A DNA stretch of 64,000 bases from Sepioteuthis lessoniana (lineage: Eukaryota; Mollusca; Cephalopoda; Myopsida; Loliginidae): positions 30,864,114 to 30,928,113 of the forward strand of contig OY757904.1 in the NCBI GenBank assembly GCA_963585895.1, written 5' to 3'. The translations under genes were made by a program, and so were the position numbers. The notes beneath the pieces are model-generated. The model saw only the letters and a list, made by a program, of their open reading frames with translations, did no database searches and was not told where the DNA came from. Shown here piece after piece: positions 1-9,839 of this stretch (within the stretch, counting starts at the first letter, position 1; each line of letters opens with the position of its first letter).

Positions 1-24
1 ATATATATATATATATATATATAT
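1..24. repeat. (AT)n microsatellite at window edge
   Basis: Uninterrupted AT dinucleotides running off the left edge, so the true length is unknown. Confidence 0.95.
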
Positions 25-355
25 TGTCATCCACAGAGTGACTATTTCGTTATATCAAAACTCTTGAGTATGGCTAAACCAACGAGATATTTCAAACCGA
101 GTTCGAAACCGGGTTGATTTTACGTTAGTCTGATATCTTACACTAGAGCTAGTGTTATCATTGCGTAGGTGAAGGAATATTTAAAGTATTTTTTCACATA
201 TACACCATCGGCTACAGGAGTGCTATTTCATCACTGCACATGTGGCAGACGCAAAATTCCCAACTCGAGTGCTCAACCCAGGGGCCGGGAGGGCATATTC
301 ATTGTCATCCACTGAGAGAGTGTTCCGCTGCATCACACACCTTCAGTGTGGGTAT

Positions 356-360
<5 letters not shown>
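25..360. other. No gene seen; unassigned sequence
   Basis: AT-rich non-coding DNA. A short phrase (TTGTCATCCAC followed by A/T and GAG) occurs twice, near 26 and 302, hinting at an old repeat. A 66-codon frame at 242-442 ends in translated TA microsatellite and has no recognisable domain. Confidence 0.5.
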
Positions 361-390
<30 letters not shown>

Positions 391-391
391 C
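361..391. repeat. (TA)n microsatellite
   Basis: About 30 bp of TA dinucleotides just upstream of the left direct-repeat copy. Confidence 0.9.
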
Positions 392-408
392 TATGAAATC
401 AATATATT

Positions 409-488
409 GAAAGTCCTTTTCCTTTCGTTTGTGCGTATTTGATTTGCATACGCACACACACCCAAAACAAACTCATGCACACGAAAAG

Positions 489-564
<76 letters not shown>

Positions 565-681
565 AAAAAATATTCAGGAAAAATAGGGGAACCTCAAAGT
601 CGACGGAATGAAATGTTTCAGAAAGCCTAAATATCAAATTTAATATAATCTACTTTTCTCCCTTTGAACCAAGAAGCGCTT

Positions 682-743
<62 letters not shown>

Positions 744-855
744 TGTGTGTGAGCACGAGCACACGCATGCACACGCAATTATATTCCAATTATATATATA
801 CGAGGATCATTAAATAAGTTTCCAGACTTTTTTTGTATGTGCACTTTTATTGATA
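409..855 (+). repeat. Left copy of ~0.5 kb direct repeat flanking LINE1
   Basis: This block recurs at 2656-3192. Shared order: a GAAAGTC(C/A) start, ACTCATGCACACGAAAA, a (CA)n then (TA)n tract (489-560 here), TTCAGGAAAAAT, CTCCCTTTGAACCAAGAAGC, a second (TA)n/(TG)n tract (683-740 here), GCACACGCAATTATATTCCAATT, then the first ~50 bp of a mariner end. It stops at TTTTATTGATA exactly where the LINE1 3' tail begins. The copies differ by scattered substitutions and by microsatellite length. I infer an unusually long target-site duplication or a local duplication. Confidence 0.85.
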
Positions 856-2650
856 ACCATCGTCATCATCATGTCATGCCGCTAGCACGGATATCCCTGA
901 CCCTCCCTCGCCTTTTCTCCCGATCGTTCATCGCCTCTGGCAGGTCTTCAGGGCTACATCCCGTATCCTCACATAGCTGCTGAATATATAACCGTGCTGG
1001 CTGTCCTGCTTTTGCCCGGCTATATGTGGGGGTCCATAGGAATGCATCGCTTATGAGCTCGTCCCTGCTTCTCCAGCAGTCCTACATGTCTAGCTCGTCT
1101 AACTTGGATAGTTTTCGTGAGAGGAGGCAGGTGGCCGTATAGTTGGTGTCTTGTGAGGTGTTGCCGCCAGGAATTGTTCAATATTGCTTGCAGTATTCTT
1201 GTGTAATTGCCGTCTAGCTTCTTCTCCAGTCGTTTTGTTAGCGTCCATGTAGTGCATCCATACAGCAGTATCGATACGACAGCTGCCTGGAAGAAACTGC
1301 GTTTCCTTTTATCGGTTAGGTCTGATTTCCATATGATCGATAGCCTATTGATAGCTGTCCATGCCTTCGTTAGCCGCGTGTCGATGTCCTTTTCGGTTGA
1401 TGAGACGATGCTTCCTAGGTAAGTGAATTTGTCTACTAGTTTAAGAGGGGTTCCGTCTAGAGTGCAGATGTCACCTGTTTGATTATAGCACATATATTCT
1501 ATTTCTGGCGCATTGACATGGAGGTCTATGCCTGCAGCTGCTCGTTCCTAACTATGCAGTAGTGTTTCTGCTCGGTTGGGTGTATTTGCCAGTATCGCTA
1601 TGTCATCGGCGTCGGTAATTGTTTTTACGGGGTATCTCCTGCTTCTTGTCTTTGTCAGCTCGAAGCCGTTTTCTCTGATTTCATTAATCGATGTTGTCAA
1701 GCACGTAATCTAGACAGATGATGAAGAGGTATGGAGCTAGTGTGTCTCCTTGTAGTACTCCTGCTATAATGTCGAAGTATTCTGTGTCTCCATCTGGTGA
1801 ACGTAGTTTCCCTTTGGTGTTTCTGTAGAGAATCGTTATTGCTGCTACGGTTTCTTTCGGTAGGCCGTATGCTAGTAGTCTTTGTTCCATCTTTCCTCTG
1901 TGAAGGAAATCGAGGGCTTTGGTAAAGTCGACAAATAGTAATGTCGTCTGTAAGTCTTTAGTCCGTACACCTTCAAGGATTCTACAGATCGTCAATATTT
2001 GTGAGGTCGTGGATCTATTTCTTCGGAAGCCATTTTGGTTTTTCCAATGATGTTGTCGATTTTGGGTTCTATGCGGTTTCGTAGATGGGTATTGTATATT
2101 TTGGCTTCTATTGATGTAAGTGTTATGCCTCAGTAGTTCTTGGCTAATCCGAGGTCCCCCTTTTTAGGAAACGTGGGGATGCATCTCTTCATCCACCTGT
2201 CTTTCGGATTTTGGTTATAGACAGCGTTGCAGTGTCGGAGCAGTATGTCGTCGAATTTTCTGCTTTTCCATACTTCTGGGGGAATCTCGTCCAGCCCTAC
2301 AGCTTTCCTATTTTTAATTTTTCTGAGAACCGAGTCTAGTTCTTTCTTGAGTGAACGGTCCTTATTTAATGTCTAATTGCTTGCAAATTATTCTCGTGAT
2401 TGTTTCATGCGTTACTTTCGGTGGGTTTCCTAGTAGGTTTTCGAAATGTTGTTTCCACAGTTTTATTCTTTCCTGTTGGTTTTCAGCTTTCAGTTTTGCT
2501 TTGACTGTGCTCTTCCTTCAAATCACTTCGTTTATTGTTTTCCAGGCTATCCTAGATGACTTATCTTTTCACTGAGTCTTTAATCTTATCTATCTGATTT
2601 TGTATGTATTCAGTCAGTTCCTTTATATATATGCCTGCTAATTGATATTG
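856..2650 (-). mobile_element. RTE-like LINE (LINE1 copy A), 5'-truncated and decayed
   Basis: Reading the minus strand gives the LINE1 polyprotein from about the middle of its linker through RT to the C-terminal domain, then a (GATGAT)-type tail at 856-872. Recognisable pieces are an RT block at 1684-1995 (LFVDFTKALDFLHRGK and GVLQGDTLAPYLF) and the C-terminal block at 1020-1493 (FTYLGSIVSSTEKDIDTRL and LLYGCTTWTLTKRLEKKL). Alignment to the full-length copy at 46581-50128 is colinear and ends near 48386 of that copy. Frameshifts and stops interrupt it; the blocks are in different frames. It sits between the two direct-repeat copies. LINE identity is secure; clade (RTE-like) is from domain order, single ORF and tail. 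Confidence 0.9.
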
Positions 2651-2655
2651 ACCGT

Positions 2656-2752
2656 GAAAGTCATTTTCCTTTCGATTGTGCGTATTTGATTTGCATACAC
2701 ATACACCGACACACAAGCAAACTCATGCACACGAAAACGCACACACACACAA

Positions 2753-2839
<87 letters not shown>

Positions 2840-2979
2840 TAAACAATCAAAAATCTTCAGGAAAAATGGGAGGACCTCAAAGTCTACGCAATGAAATTTT
2901 TCAGAAAGACTAAATACCAAATTTAATATAATTTACTTGTCTCCCTTTGAACCAAGAAGCTCTTAGTATATATATATGT

Positions 2980-3046
<67 letters not shown>

Positions 3047-3192
3047 CGTGTGTGTGTGTGTGTATGTGTGTGTGTGTGTGCGTGCGTGTGAGCGCATTCT
3101 CACGCGTGCGCACGCAATTATATTCCAATTATATATACGAGGATCATTAAATAAGTTTCCAGACTATTTTCGTAAGTGACCTTTTATTGATA
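2656..3192 (+). repeat. Right copy of ~0.5 kb direct repeat
   Basis: Matches 409-855 in order and orientation but is about 90 bp longer, because its (TA)n and (TG)n tracts (2740-2835 and 2967-3080) are longer. Unlike the left copy it continues without interruption into the whole mariner-like element that begins at 3138, so this side carries the original sequence continuity. Confidence 0.85.
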
Positions 3193-4044
3193 GTACACAC
3201 ATGAAACTCTAGTCCCCTTCGAAATAATCTCCTTCGGCTGTAGTGAACTTGTTGTACCGTTCCAACAACTTCTGGAAGGCACCATGGAAGTCTTCTCGTG
3301 TGAGCGTATCAATATCCTTCATCACAGCGTCTTTCATCTGCTCAATTGTCTCATAACGACAGCCTCTGAGCTTAGGGAATAACCAAAAGTCACAGGGAGC
3401 AAGGTCTGGAGGGTGAGGAATTGTGTTGATGCCCATCTTGGTCAAATAGTATGTGACAAGTATGGAGTTATGGACTGGTGCATTTTCCTGGTGGAAATGC
3501 CACTGACACAATTTGAACAGTGCTGGCCTCTTCCGATGGAATCTTTTCCTGAACTCCCTTGAAACCTCAACATAGTAACCCTAACCCTAACATTAACCCT
3601 TTGGTCAATCAACTCTGGTGTATTGACTTCCTTACACCTCCCACACCTCTCAATATCCCTCACAGACTCCCTGCCTTCCTTGAATCTCTCATGCCACTCA
3701 GAAACTGATGCTCAGTTCATGCAAGATGATCCAAGAGCAGTCTAAAGCATTGCATACGTTTTTGTGGCATTTTTTTAAGTCTGAAACAGAATTTCATTGC
3801 ATATTGTTCTTCTAAAGTGTCCTCACGTCCAGATTGCATTTTTGAATTTTTCCAGCAGTGACAATCAGGCTTAAGTAGGGTGTATTCTGATTGCTGCTGT
3901 AACTGTTCATTTGGACCTGAAATCATAAAAATTGGTCATCATCTCATAAGATGTATAGAAATAACATAGTGAATTTTCAGGTGTCTAGAACAATTTTGAA
4001 TGCCTGTACAAGAAAAATCTGGAAACTTAATGAATGAACCGTGT
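3138..4044 (-). mobile_element. Internally deleted mariner-like element, copy 1
   Basis: The two ends are inverted repeats: the left end (3138-3174) and the reverse complement of the right end (4001-4044) share the core AAGTTTCCAGA with flanking T-runs. The left end follows a TATATA run, as expected for TA-targeting Tc1/mariner elements. Between the ends lie C- and N-terminal transposase remnants joined by an internal deletion. Total length is ~0.9 kb against ~1.3 kb for an intact mariner. The copy at 40177-41037 has the same structure. Confidence 0.88.
3209..3926 (-). pseudogene. mariner transposase remnant (DD34D family)
   Basis: A DDE transposase that in intact form cuts and pastes the element at TA dinucleotides. 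The C-terminal ~100 residues (3209-3511) contain APCDFWLFPKLRG, which holds the third catalytic Asp, and end in GDYFEGD, a usual mariner terminus. The second catalytic Asp is replaced: HQENAPVH instead of the expected H-x-DNAPxH. N-terminal helix-turn-helix fragments lie at about 3640-3926, in another frame. The central part, including the first catalytic Asp region, is missing. A TAACCC-rich junction at 3583-3601 marks the deletion. Non-functional. Both altered features recur in the second copy. Confidence 0.88.
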
Positions 4045-5631
4045 ACATCTTTATTTTTCTCTTTTAAATTCTGTCAGTGCATTTCTCTCTCTCTCTATAT
4101 ATATATATATTTATATATATATATATGAATTGTGTGTAATATTTTTCATTCATCGCTGACGTATAAAGGGGTTAACATCCAATGTTTTTTTTATTAATGA
4201 TATTTTGAATGAAGACTGATCGATTAAGTAGATTAATACATATTACATAATAAGAAGCCATTTATTTGACTATTAAATAACTGAGTCATCATGTAAACAT
4301 ATACATATTTGTGTGCCAGTGTGTATGCATGTGTGTGTATGAATGCGTGTGCTGGTATACGTGTTTGTTTATGTAAGTGTGCGTGTGTGTGTGTGTGCAC
4401 CACCCCCTCCCAACGAGCAATACATGATATGAATTCAATTTCTTAAGCGGAGTATGACAAGGTTCAATTCAGGGTTCTCCTTTCTTTATACCAATTATTA
4501 TACAATCGTTAAAGAGCCCGGTATGTCCTCATATTAACTCAAAGTTGAACGAAGAATAGTTTGGTGCATGTTTCTTAATAAGAATTACTGTAATATAGCC
4601 ACAATACGAATATATAAAATGCTCATATGCATAGAAATCCCGAAAAACTGAGGACATTCTTTAGTTCTGGTACGAAACGTTTATAAACTTTTTTTTGACT
4701 TTTACTTTTTTGACAAGAGGGGAGAGAGACACAAATTTTACTATGCTGACCATTCCATCTGACCCAACAAACGCGCGGTGCATCCCGTAGGCCCCTTGCT
4801 GGACTGCCCTCGCCCAGGTTCAATTCTCAACTAACTACTTTTTCAAAAATCACCAAAAATTCCCAGCCCATCGCTTCCTTGTATGACGTCATTTAAACCC
4901 CAGTCTCATTTCTCATCTGGGTTTTTTTATTATGACATTTGTGATTGTCACATCCTCCTGGCACGAGCGAGAACACCTGCACTAAGAGCCGAAATGTTCA
5001 AAGTCTAACCTAACCGAATGATAAGATATACCCAAAGAAAAATGATAATATAAAAAAAATCCTTCCGCAATTGTATAACATTACAATCTACCTTGTTGAG
5101 AATTCGAATTCGTGCCACTGTGACTATTTCCTATGACCATAAATTATACTCCTACTATCGAAGTGGGATATAGAAAATGCCGTGCCACTGAGTAGATATG
5201 ATTTTCATTCTCCCTCGCTGCTAATAGTCTCAGTTGGACTTCAACAGGTAAAATTCTGATTCCGATCGTTAGGCCAGCCAGCCGGATGCTTCACTTCCCT
5301 TTCGCTGGGATAGGACGAGCTTTTATATCCATCACCGGCGTGTAGTATTCTGTAAAATATTCATGACAGTTCATCGAAATTCAAGACAGGAAGTGCATTA
5401 TTATTTTCGGTCTCTTTGTTCTTGCAGGTAGCCTCAAGCTTACTTACGTCCACGGGATGATTTATTTAACCGTTAAACCCGGTACCAACAAGACTCAAGC
5501 ATGATATATTACACCGATCTCATCACTGCTCTTAGTGGGGGTCAAATAAATGGGATTTTCCCTTTCTGTGTATGTGTACATTTTGTCCATTTTTTTAAAC
5601 AAAAATCCATCAAAATGACCCATTGCATCCC

Positions 5632-5633
<2 letters not shown>
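4045..5633. other. No gene seen; AT-rich intergenic DNA
   Basis: Contains a short (CT)n/(TA)n tract near 4085-4125 and TG-rich sequence at 4310-4400. A phrase at 4816-4826 (GGTTCAATTCT) resembles a pol III B box, but no A box at the right distance supports a SINE. The longest frames are 60-70 codons, without recognisable domains. Confidence 0.5.
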
Positions 5634-5699
<66 letters not shown>

Positions 5700-5860
5700 G
5701 ATGTATGTGTTTTATTATACAGGATGTTGGAACAAAACAAGCTTATCGCCATCCAATTTTTCATTAAAAATAAGCAAATTATTTTATGTTCACCAGTTTT
5801 TTACAGTACAATTACTTTCCATTGTTCTAGTACCAATATAACGACTACATTAATGTATAC

Positions 5861-5932
<72 letters not shown>
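5634..5932. repeat. Two long (TA)n tracts
   Basis: Pure TA dinucleotides at about 5634-5697 and 5863-5932, separated by ~165 bp of non-repetitive sequence. Frames translating to Ile-Tyr runs here are microsatellite artefacts. Confidence 0.95.
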
Positions 5933-6699
5933 CTCTGTGTGTGTGTACATGTGTCTGTAAGACATTGACCATAATGGAAATTACGTCGCTATCAATTTCA
6001 TAAGGAAGAAACAAATGACTGATGTCACCTGAAATAACTTCCACTAAATCCTAGGTAATACCAGTGGGATATTTCCATTGTTTGGACGAGAATCAATCCT
6101 CATTTATTAATAGAAAATCCTGGGTCACATTCAAAGCAATAGAAATTTAGAGTTGAAGAACTTTGGAAAATTGAGCATTGATTTTCCTTTCAATGTCTAA
6201 ATTTATTCACACAAACTAAGAGAAAATGGCAGATGAATAGATATTTTTTTACTAACTTTACTTTTTATCCTATTAAATTTAGACTAATTCTTAGTGAGCA
6301 CAGAGCTAAAGACATGTAATGAAGTTTTGTATGGAACCTGCTTCCCATCATAAGGAAGAAAAAAAGGATATGAACTGTTTTTCGCAGATGAGAGCATGGA
6401 AGAAATTGTGAAATACGTACGTTTTTAAAGAAAAATCTTTCTTGAAATACTTTTTTTGTATAAAAAATAATTTTCATGTGACTCTACGTCGTTTGTCAGC
6501 ATTGCTGACAGTACGAAGAATATTCTTATTGTATCCCCTAAAATAATAAGAACTACCAATAATTTAAAGGGGTCATGTGTATGAAACCAAACTGCATCTT
6601 ATGGTAAAAGTCAAGTTCTGAAGATTTGGGGACTGTCGAAAACTCCTTCATCGCCATTATTGCCTGGGCTAATCTAAATCAAAATGGCAACAACTGTTT
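5933..6699. other. No gene seen
   Basis: AT-rich sequence. Frames of up to 70 codons lack any domain signature. Nothing matches the repeat families recognised elsewhere in the window. Confidence 0.5.
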
Positions 6700-6866
6700 G
6701 AGACGAATTTATTGGTCAAAACTTAAGAGTGACATTCTCCGATCGACTTCTCTTATGGACGTAGTAGTTTTGACTGACAAGCAAGAACTCACCTCCAACA
6801 GTTCTGTGAATTCATAGGGTATAGTTTGGAAAACCTGCCGGGAACGATGGATGACAGGGACGAATT

Positions 6867-6913
<47 letters not shown>

Positions 6914-6957
6914 TAACAACGGGACTTTGTGATGATGATGATGATGATGATGATGAT
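6700..6957 (+). mobile_element. RTE-like LINE 3' end (LINE1 copy N) with (GA)n expansion
   Basis: From about 6710 the sequence aligns codon for codon with the last ~75 residues of the LINE1 ORF: the region reading DILLWTP in other copies, then an acceptable LEDLPG-type segment and MDDRDEW. The normally short GAGAGAGG motif following that segment has grown into a 43-bp (GA)n run at 6868-6910. It ends in (GAT)9 at 6931-6957, the family's characteristic tail. The copy is 5'-truncated and too decayed to encode anything. An apparent 63-codon frame at 6626-6817 is an out-of-frame reading of it. Confidence 0.82.
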
Positions 6958-8504
6958 GTTTACGAATTAGGTGTATAAGATAGGAACGCTTGATGTCATA
7001 TAACAGCGGTTTAGTTGTATTAAGATTAGTTATTTGATGTTTGACTTCTTAACTAAGGATTATTATTAGTTACTTGAAACCATAGAACTGTGCAAAAAGA
7101 TGAGGTTCATAATTATTTAAAACCGTACAATTATTAATAAGTGACAGAATTATTTGAACCCTTAAAATTGTGTTAGAATAGTATGTATCAAAAGTGTGCT
7201 TAAATGGTGTGTATTAAAAGTGTGTTTAAATAGTGTGTATTAAAAGTGTGTTTAAATAGTGTGTATTAGCCAGGAATACTTTGCATGATATATCAAAAAA
7301 ATAAGTGCAAAAAATAAACGCTTAAGAAACTACACATAAATGAAAATATGAATGTACAATGAATACAATCCCCTAACTTCTTCGCATAAAATAACTCTAT
7401 ATAAGCTGAAATGCCATAAAAATCAATCGACATGGATTCTGTTTCTTTTAGTTTTTTCGTTTTTTTATACTTGCATAGTTTTCCTTTTATATACACATAG
7501 ACACACAGTGATACACGCAAGCTCATACTTGTCAACACATATTATGTTGTTTTTTTTTTTTTATTTGGGGTTGGGATGAATGAATGTGCATTACTTTATT
7601 TTTTTTATCATTTACTATAGTGGTTCCCACCCGACATATGCGCTTGAAGGTTGAGAATGAGGAGTGCCATGACATCGGCATTACTAACAGAACTGGTTAC
7701 CAAGCTCGCCTGACGAAGAAGTAAAAGTCTAAAAAAAACCAAAAAAACTGAACAAACGATGGCATTAAGTTGGCAAGGATGGAAGCAAATCTAAATCCAT
7801 ATAGGCCCAACGTTGCGTGAGTTAAAACGATGAAAACTGTACGCGATGCAATAGGACTCAGAGGAAAGCAAGACTTGACCATTACTCGTTAAAAATGAGA
7901 TCGAAGAGAGGGATAAACTAGAAACTAAACAAGCAAAAAAAAACCAACTAGAATGAAATGATTACTTTCTAGTGTGCCACAACGGAGACCGCTGGATATA
8001 GTAATGTCGAACCTGATACCAATGTAGTAGAAAGTACCAGACAGAGTAATTTGTTGAAGCGGGGTTGAAATGAAAGCTGGAAGCTACTGCAGGTCACGTT
8101 GTGTAGAAACATCAAACCACAGACTAACAAGAAAAAAAAGCTATGGAAACAATGATAATAAAATATAAGCAGGAGGAAATAGCAGTGATTTTTCTTGAAT
8201 TGTCATGTTGAGATTTTTCGGAGCAGAGGCAGAAACTAAATTGCATTTGAAAAAGATGGAAACGCTATATTCAGACAATTAACAGAGATGGCAAAGATGG
8301 AAGATTAACGGCATTCATCAATTATGTTTATTGCTGTTTTCAAATAAACGATCAAAACCCAACTCCTCTTACGCTCGTATCCCTAACCAGGGCTCCAGGC
8401 TTAAAAATAGCCGAAAATGGAAAACATTTCAATCTATTATTAACATCCTTACAGTTTGTAAAAAAAAACATTAGAACATCAATATACAACAACCATGTTC
8501 AAAT
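6958..8504. other. No gene seen; includes AT-rich R-X-like sequence
   Basis: The part at 7020-7180 echoes the AT-rich subrepeat of the R-X family (ACTTGAAACCAT, AACTGTGCAAA-type phrases). Poly-A/T runs occur near 7544-7565 and 7930. The 80-codon frames at 7293-7579 are low-complexity readings. No domains seen. Confidence 0.45.
7181..7268 (+). repeat. 26-bp tandem repeat, ~3.3 units
   Basis: Unit TGTGTATTAAAAGTGTGTTT plus AAATAG. The last two full units are identical and the first is diverged (GTATGTATCAAAAGTGTGCT). Confidence 0.9.
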
Positions 8505-9070
8505 GGCTCAGTCTGCTGGAGCTGTAGACTACATTGTGTGTCCTAGATATAACTCTAAACTATGTGATGGTAAGGCTTAGCTCTTTGGGGAATGTGGAGT
8601 GCCCATATATTGCCATTGCTCCCAAATCGAATTTGACTAGGTGTGGTATCCTCTGATAGGGTACCCTCGATGATTCATATAGGAATATATAACTATTCAA
8701 CAATGTAAACAAATGACTGATGTTAAGCAGAATTGTTATTGTTACTTGGCAATATTTGAAAAGATTTACCTGTGTGCGAAAATTGAATAATTCGTATAAC
8801 ATAGAAATAACTTAGAGCAAAGAAAACTAGTAGTATTAAAAATACTTCAAACCACTTCCCTCTATGCAAACAAAGGATTAATATTAAATAGAATTTATAG
8901 TGTTAGATTCTAATTCTAAAAACTATTTAACAATGTGCAAACAAATTAGTTTTAAGGCTTTTAAAGATAAAATTACCGAAAAACAATTCACTTAATAATT
9001 ATAAGTAACGGCATTTAACTCCGTATAAACCAGACTAATGTTAAAATGAATTGTTAGTGTTACATTGCAA
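8505..9070 (+). repeat. R-X repeat copy: head plus AT-rich subrepeats
   Basis: The head (8515-8690) shares ordered phrases with copies at 24245, 25190 and 25655: GGAGCTGTAGACTACATT, GGTAAGGCTTAGCTCTTTGG, GAATGTGGAGTGCCCAT, GCCATTGCTCCCA. It is followed by AT-rich units built on CAACAATGTAAACAAATGA, GAATTGTTATTGTTAC and CAATATTTGAA, repeating about every 80-100 bp. No coding potential and no terminal inverted repeats seen. Family unknown. Confidence 0.7.
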
Positions 9071-9311
9071 CACTTGAACCCATTTGTGTGCCAAAAAAAA
9101 GGTGTTGGCTTTTTTTAAATATTACCAATTAAAGTATTCGATTGTACTTGGGTGGATATGCCACAAAACCCAACTAACATAACTTAACCATGTTGAATGA
9201 AGGATTTTCGCGAATGTACTCAAGCCACCCGGTTATATATATACTTCCACATAGTAGCCCCCAAACCATCCACTTTCATTATAAGGAGTAATTAAATCAT
9301 ACTATGACTAA

Positions 9312-9733
9312 AATTATTATTATTATTATTATTATTCACTCATTAGAGCTTTTCACATCAGCGTTAGCCGATGGTTTTACACTGGAGTCTGAGTGACAGC
9401 AAGTCTCCTCAAGTCTCCAGGACCCATCTCAGTATTCTAGTCGTTCTCAATAATGCTGTCGTTTGGATGGTCTCCGCTCGTCCGCCAACTTCCAAGTCCT
9501 CCAGTCCATTTAGTAATCCTTTAGTGACTGTTCCAAACACACCAATTACAATTGCTATAATCGTCACCTGAATGTTCCACAATTTTTTCAATTCCCTAGC
9601 AAGGTCGAGGTACTTATCCTTCTTTTCACATTCTCTGGTCAGCCGGGACAGCAAAGTCGATTATTTTGCAAGTTCTCTTTTTTTTTTGTTGATTATTATT
9701 AAGTCAGGTCTTCTGGCAGGGATTATGTGATCC

Positions 9734-9734
<1 letters not shown>
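9312..9734 (-). mobile_element. R4/Rex6-like LINE 3' fragment (LINE2 copy a)
   Basis: A (TTA)n tract at 9312-9336 is the tail of this minus-strand copy. Reading inward, the minus strand encodes the end of the LINE2 ORF (DKYLDLARELKKLWN, GVFGTVTKGLLNGLEDLEV, ETIQTTALL), followed by part of the upstream endonuclease region. The copy is 5'-truncated at 9734, exactly where the (TTA)n tail of the next copy starts. Family function: target-primed insertion of its own RNA using a restriction-like endonuclease. Confidence 0.88.

Positions 9735-9785
<51 letters not shown>
9735..9785. repeat. (TTA)n tract joining two LINE2 copies
   Basis: About 50 bp of ATT trinucleotides. It is simultaneously the 3' tail of LINE2 copy b and the sequence abutting the truncated 5' end of copy a. 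Confidence 0.95.
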
Positions 9786-9786
<1 letters not shown>

Positions 9787-9839
9787 TAAAATTGTGATAG
9801 TTTTTCACACCTGTGTTAGCCGATGGTTTTTCACTGGAG

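Noticed and set aside
2638..3179. Long overlapping frames translating to Ile-Tyr, Thr-His or Cys-Val runs (also near 5620, 31046, 34077, 57636 and 63448)
   Set aside because: They are translations of (TA)n, (CA)n and (TG)n microsatellites and their flanks, not genes.
3583..3602. Interstitial telomere array
   Set aside because: Only about three TAACCC-like units, confined to a mariner deletion junction and degraded in the second copy.
4740..4840. Additional tRNA-derived SINE around GGTTCAATTCT
   Set aside because: No A box, no second copy in the window, and no SINE body.
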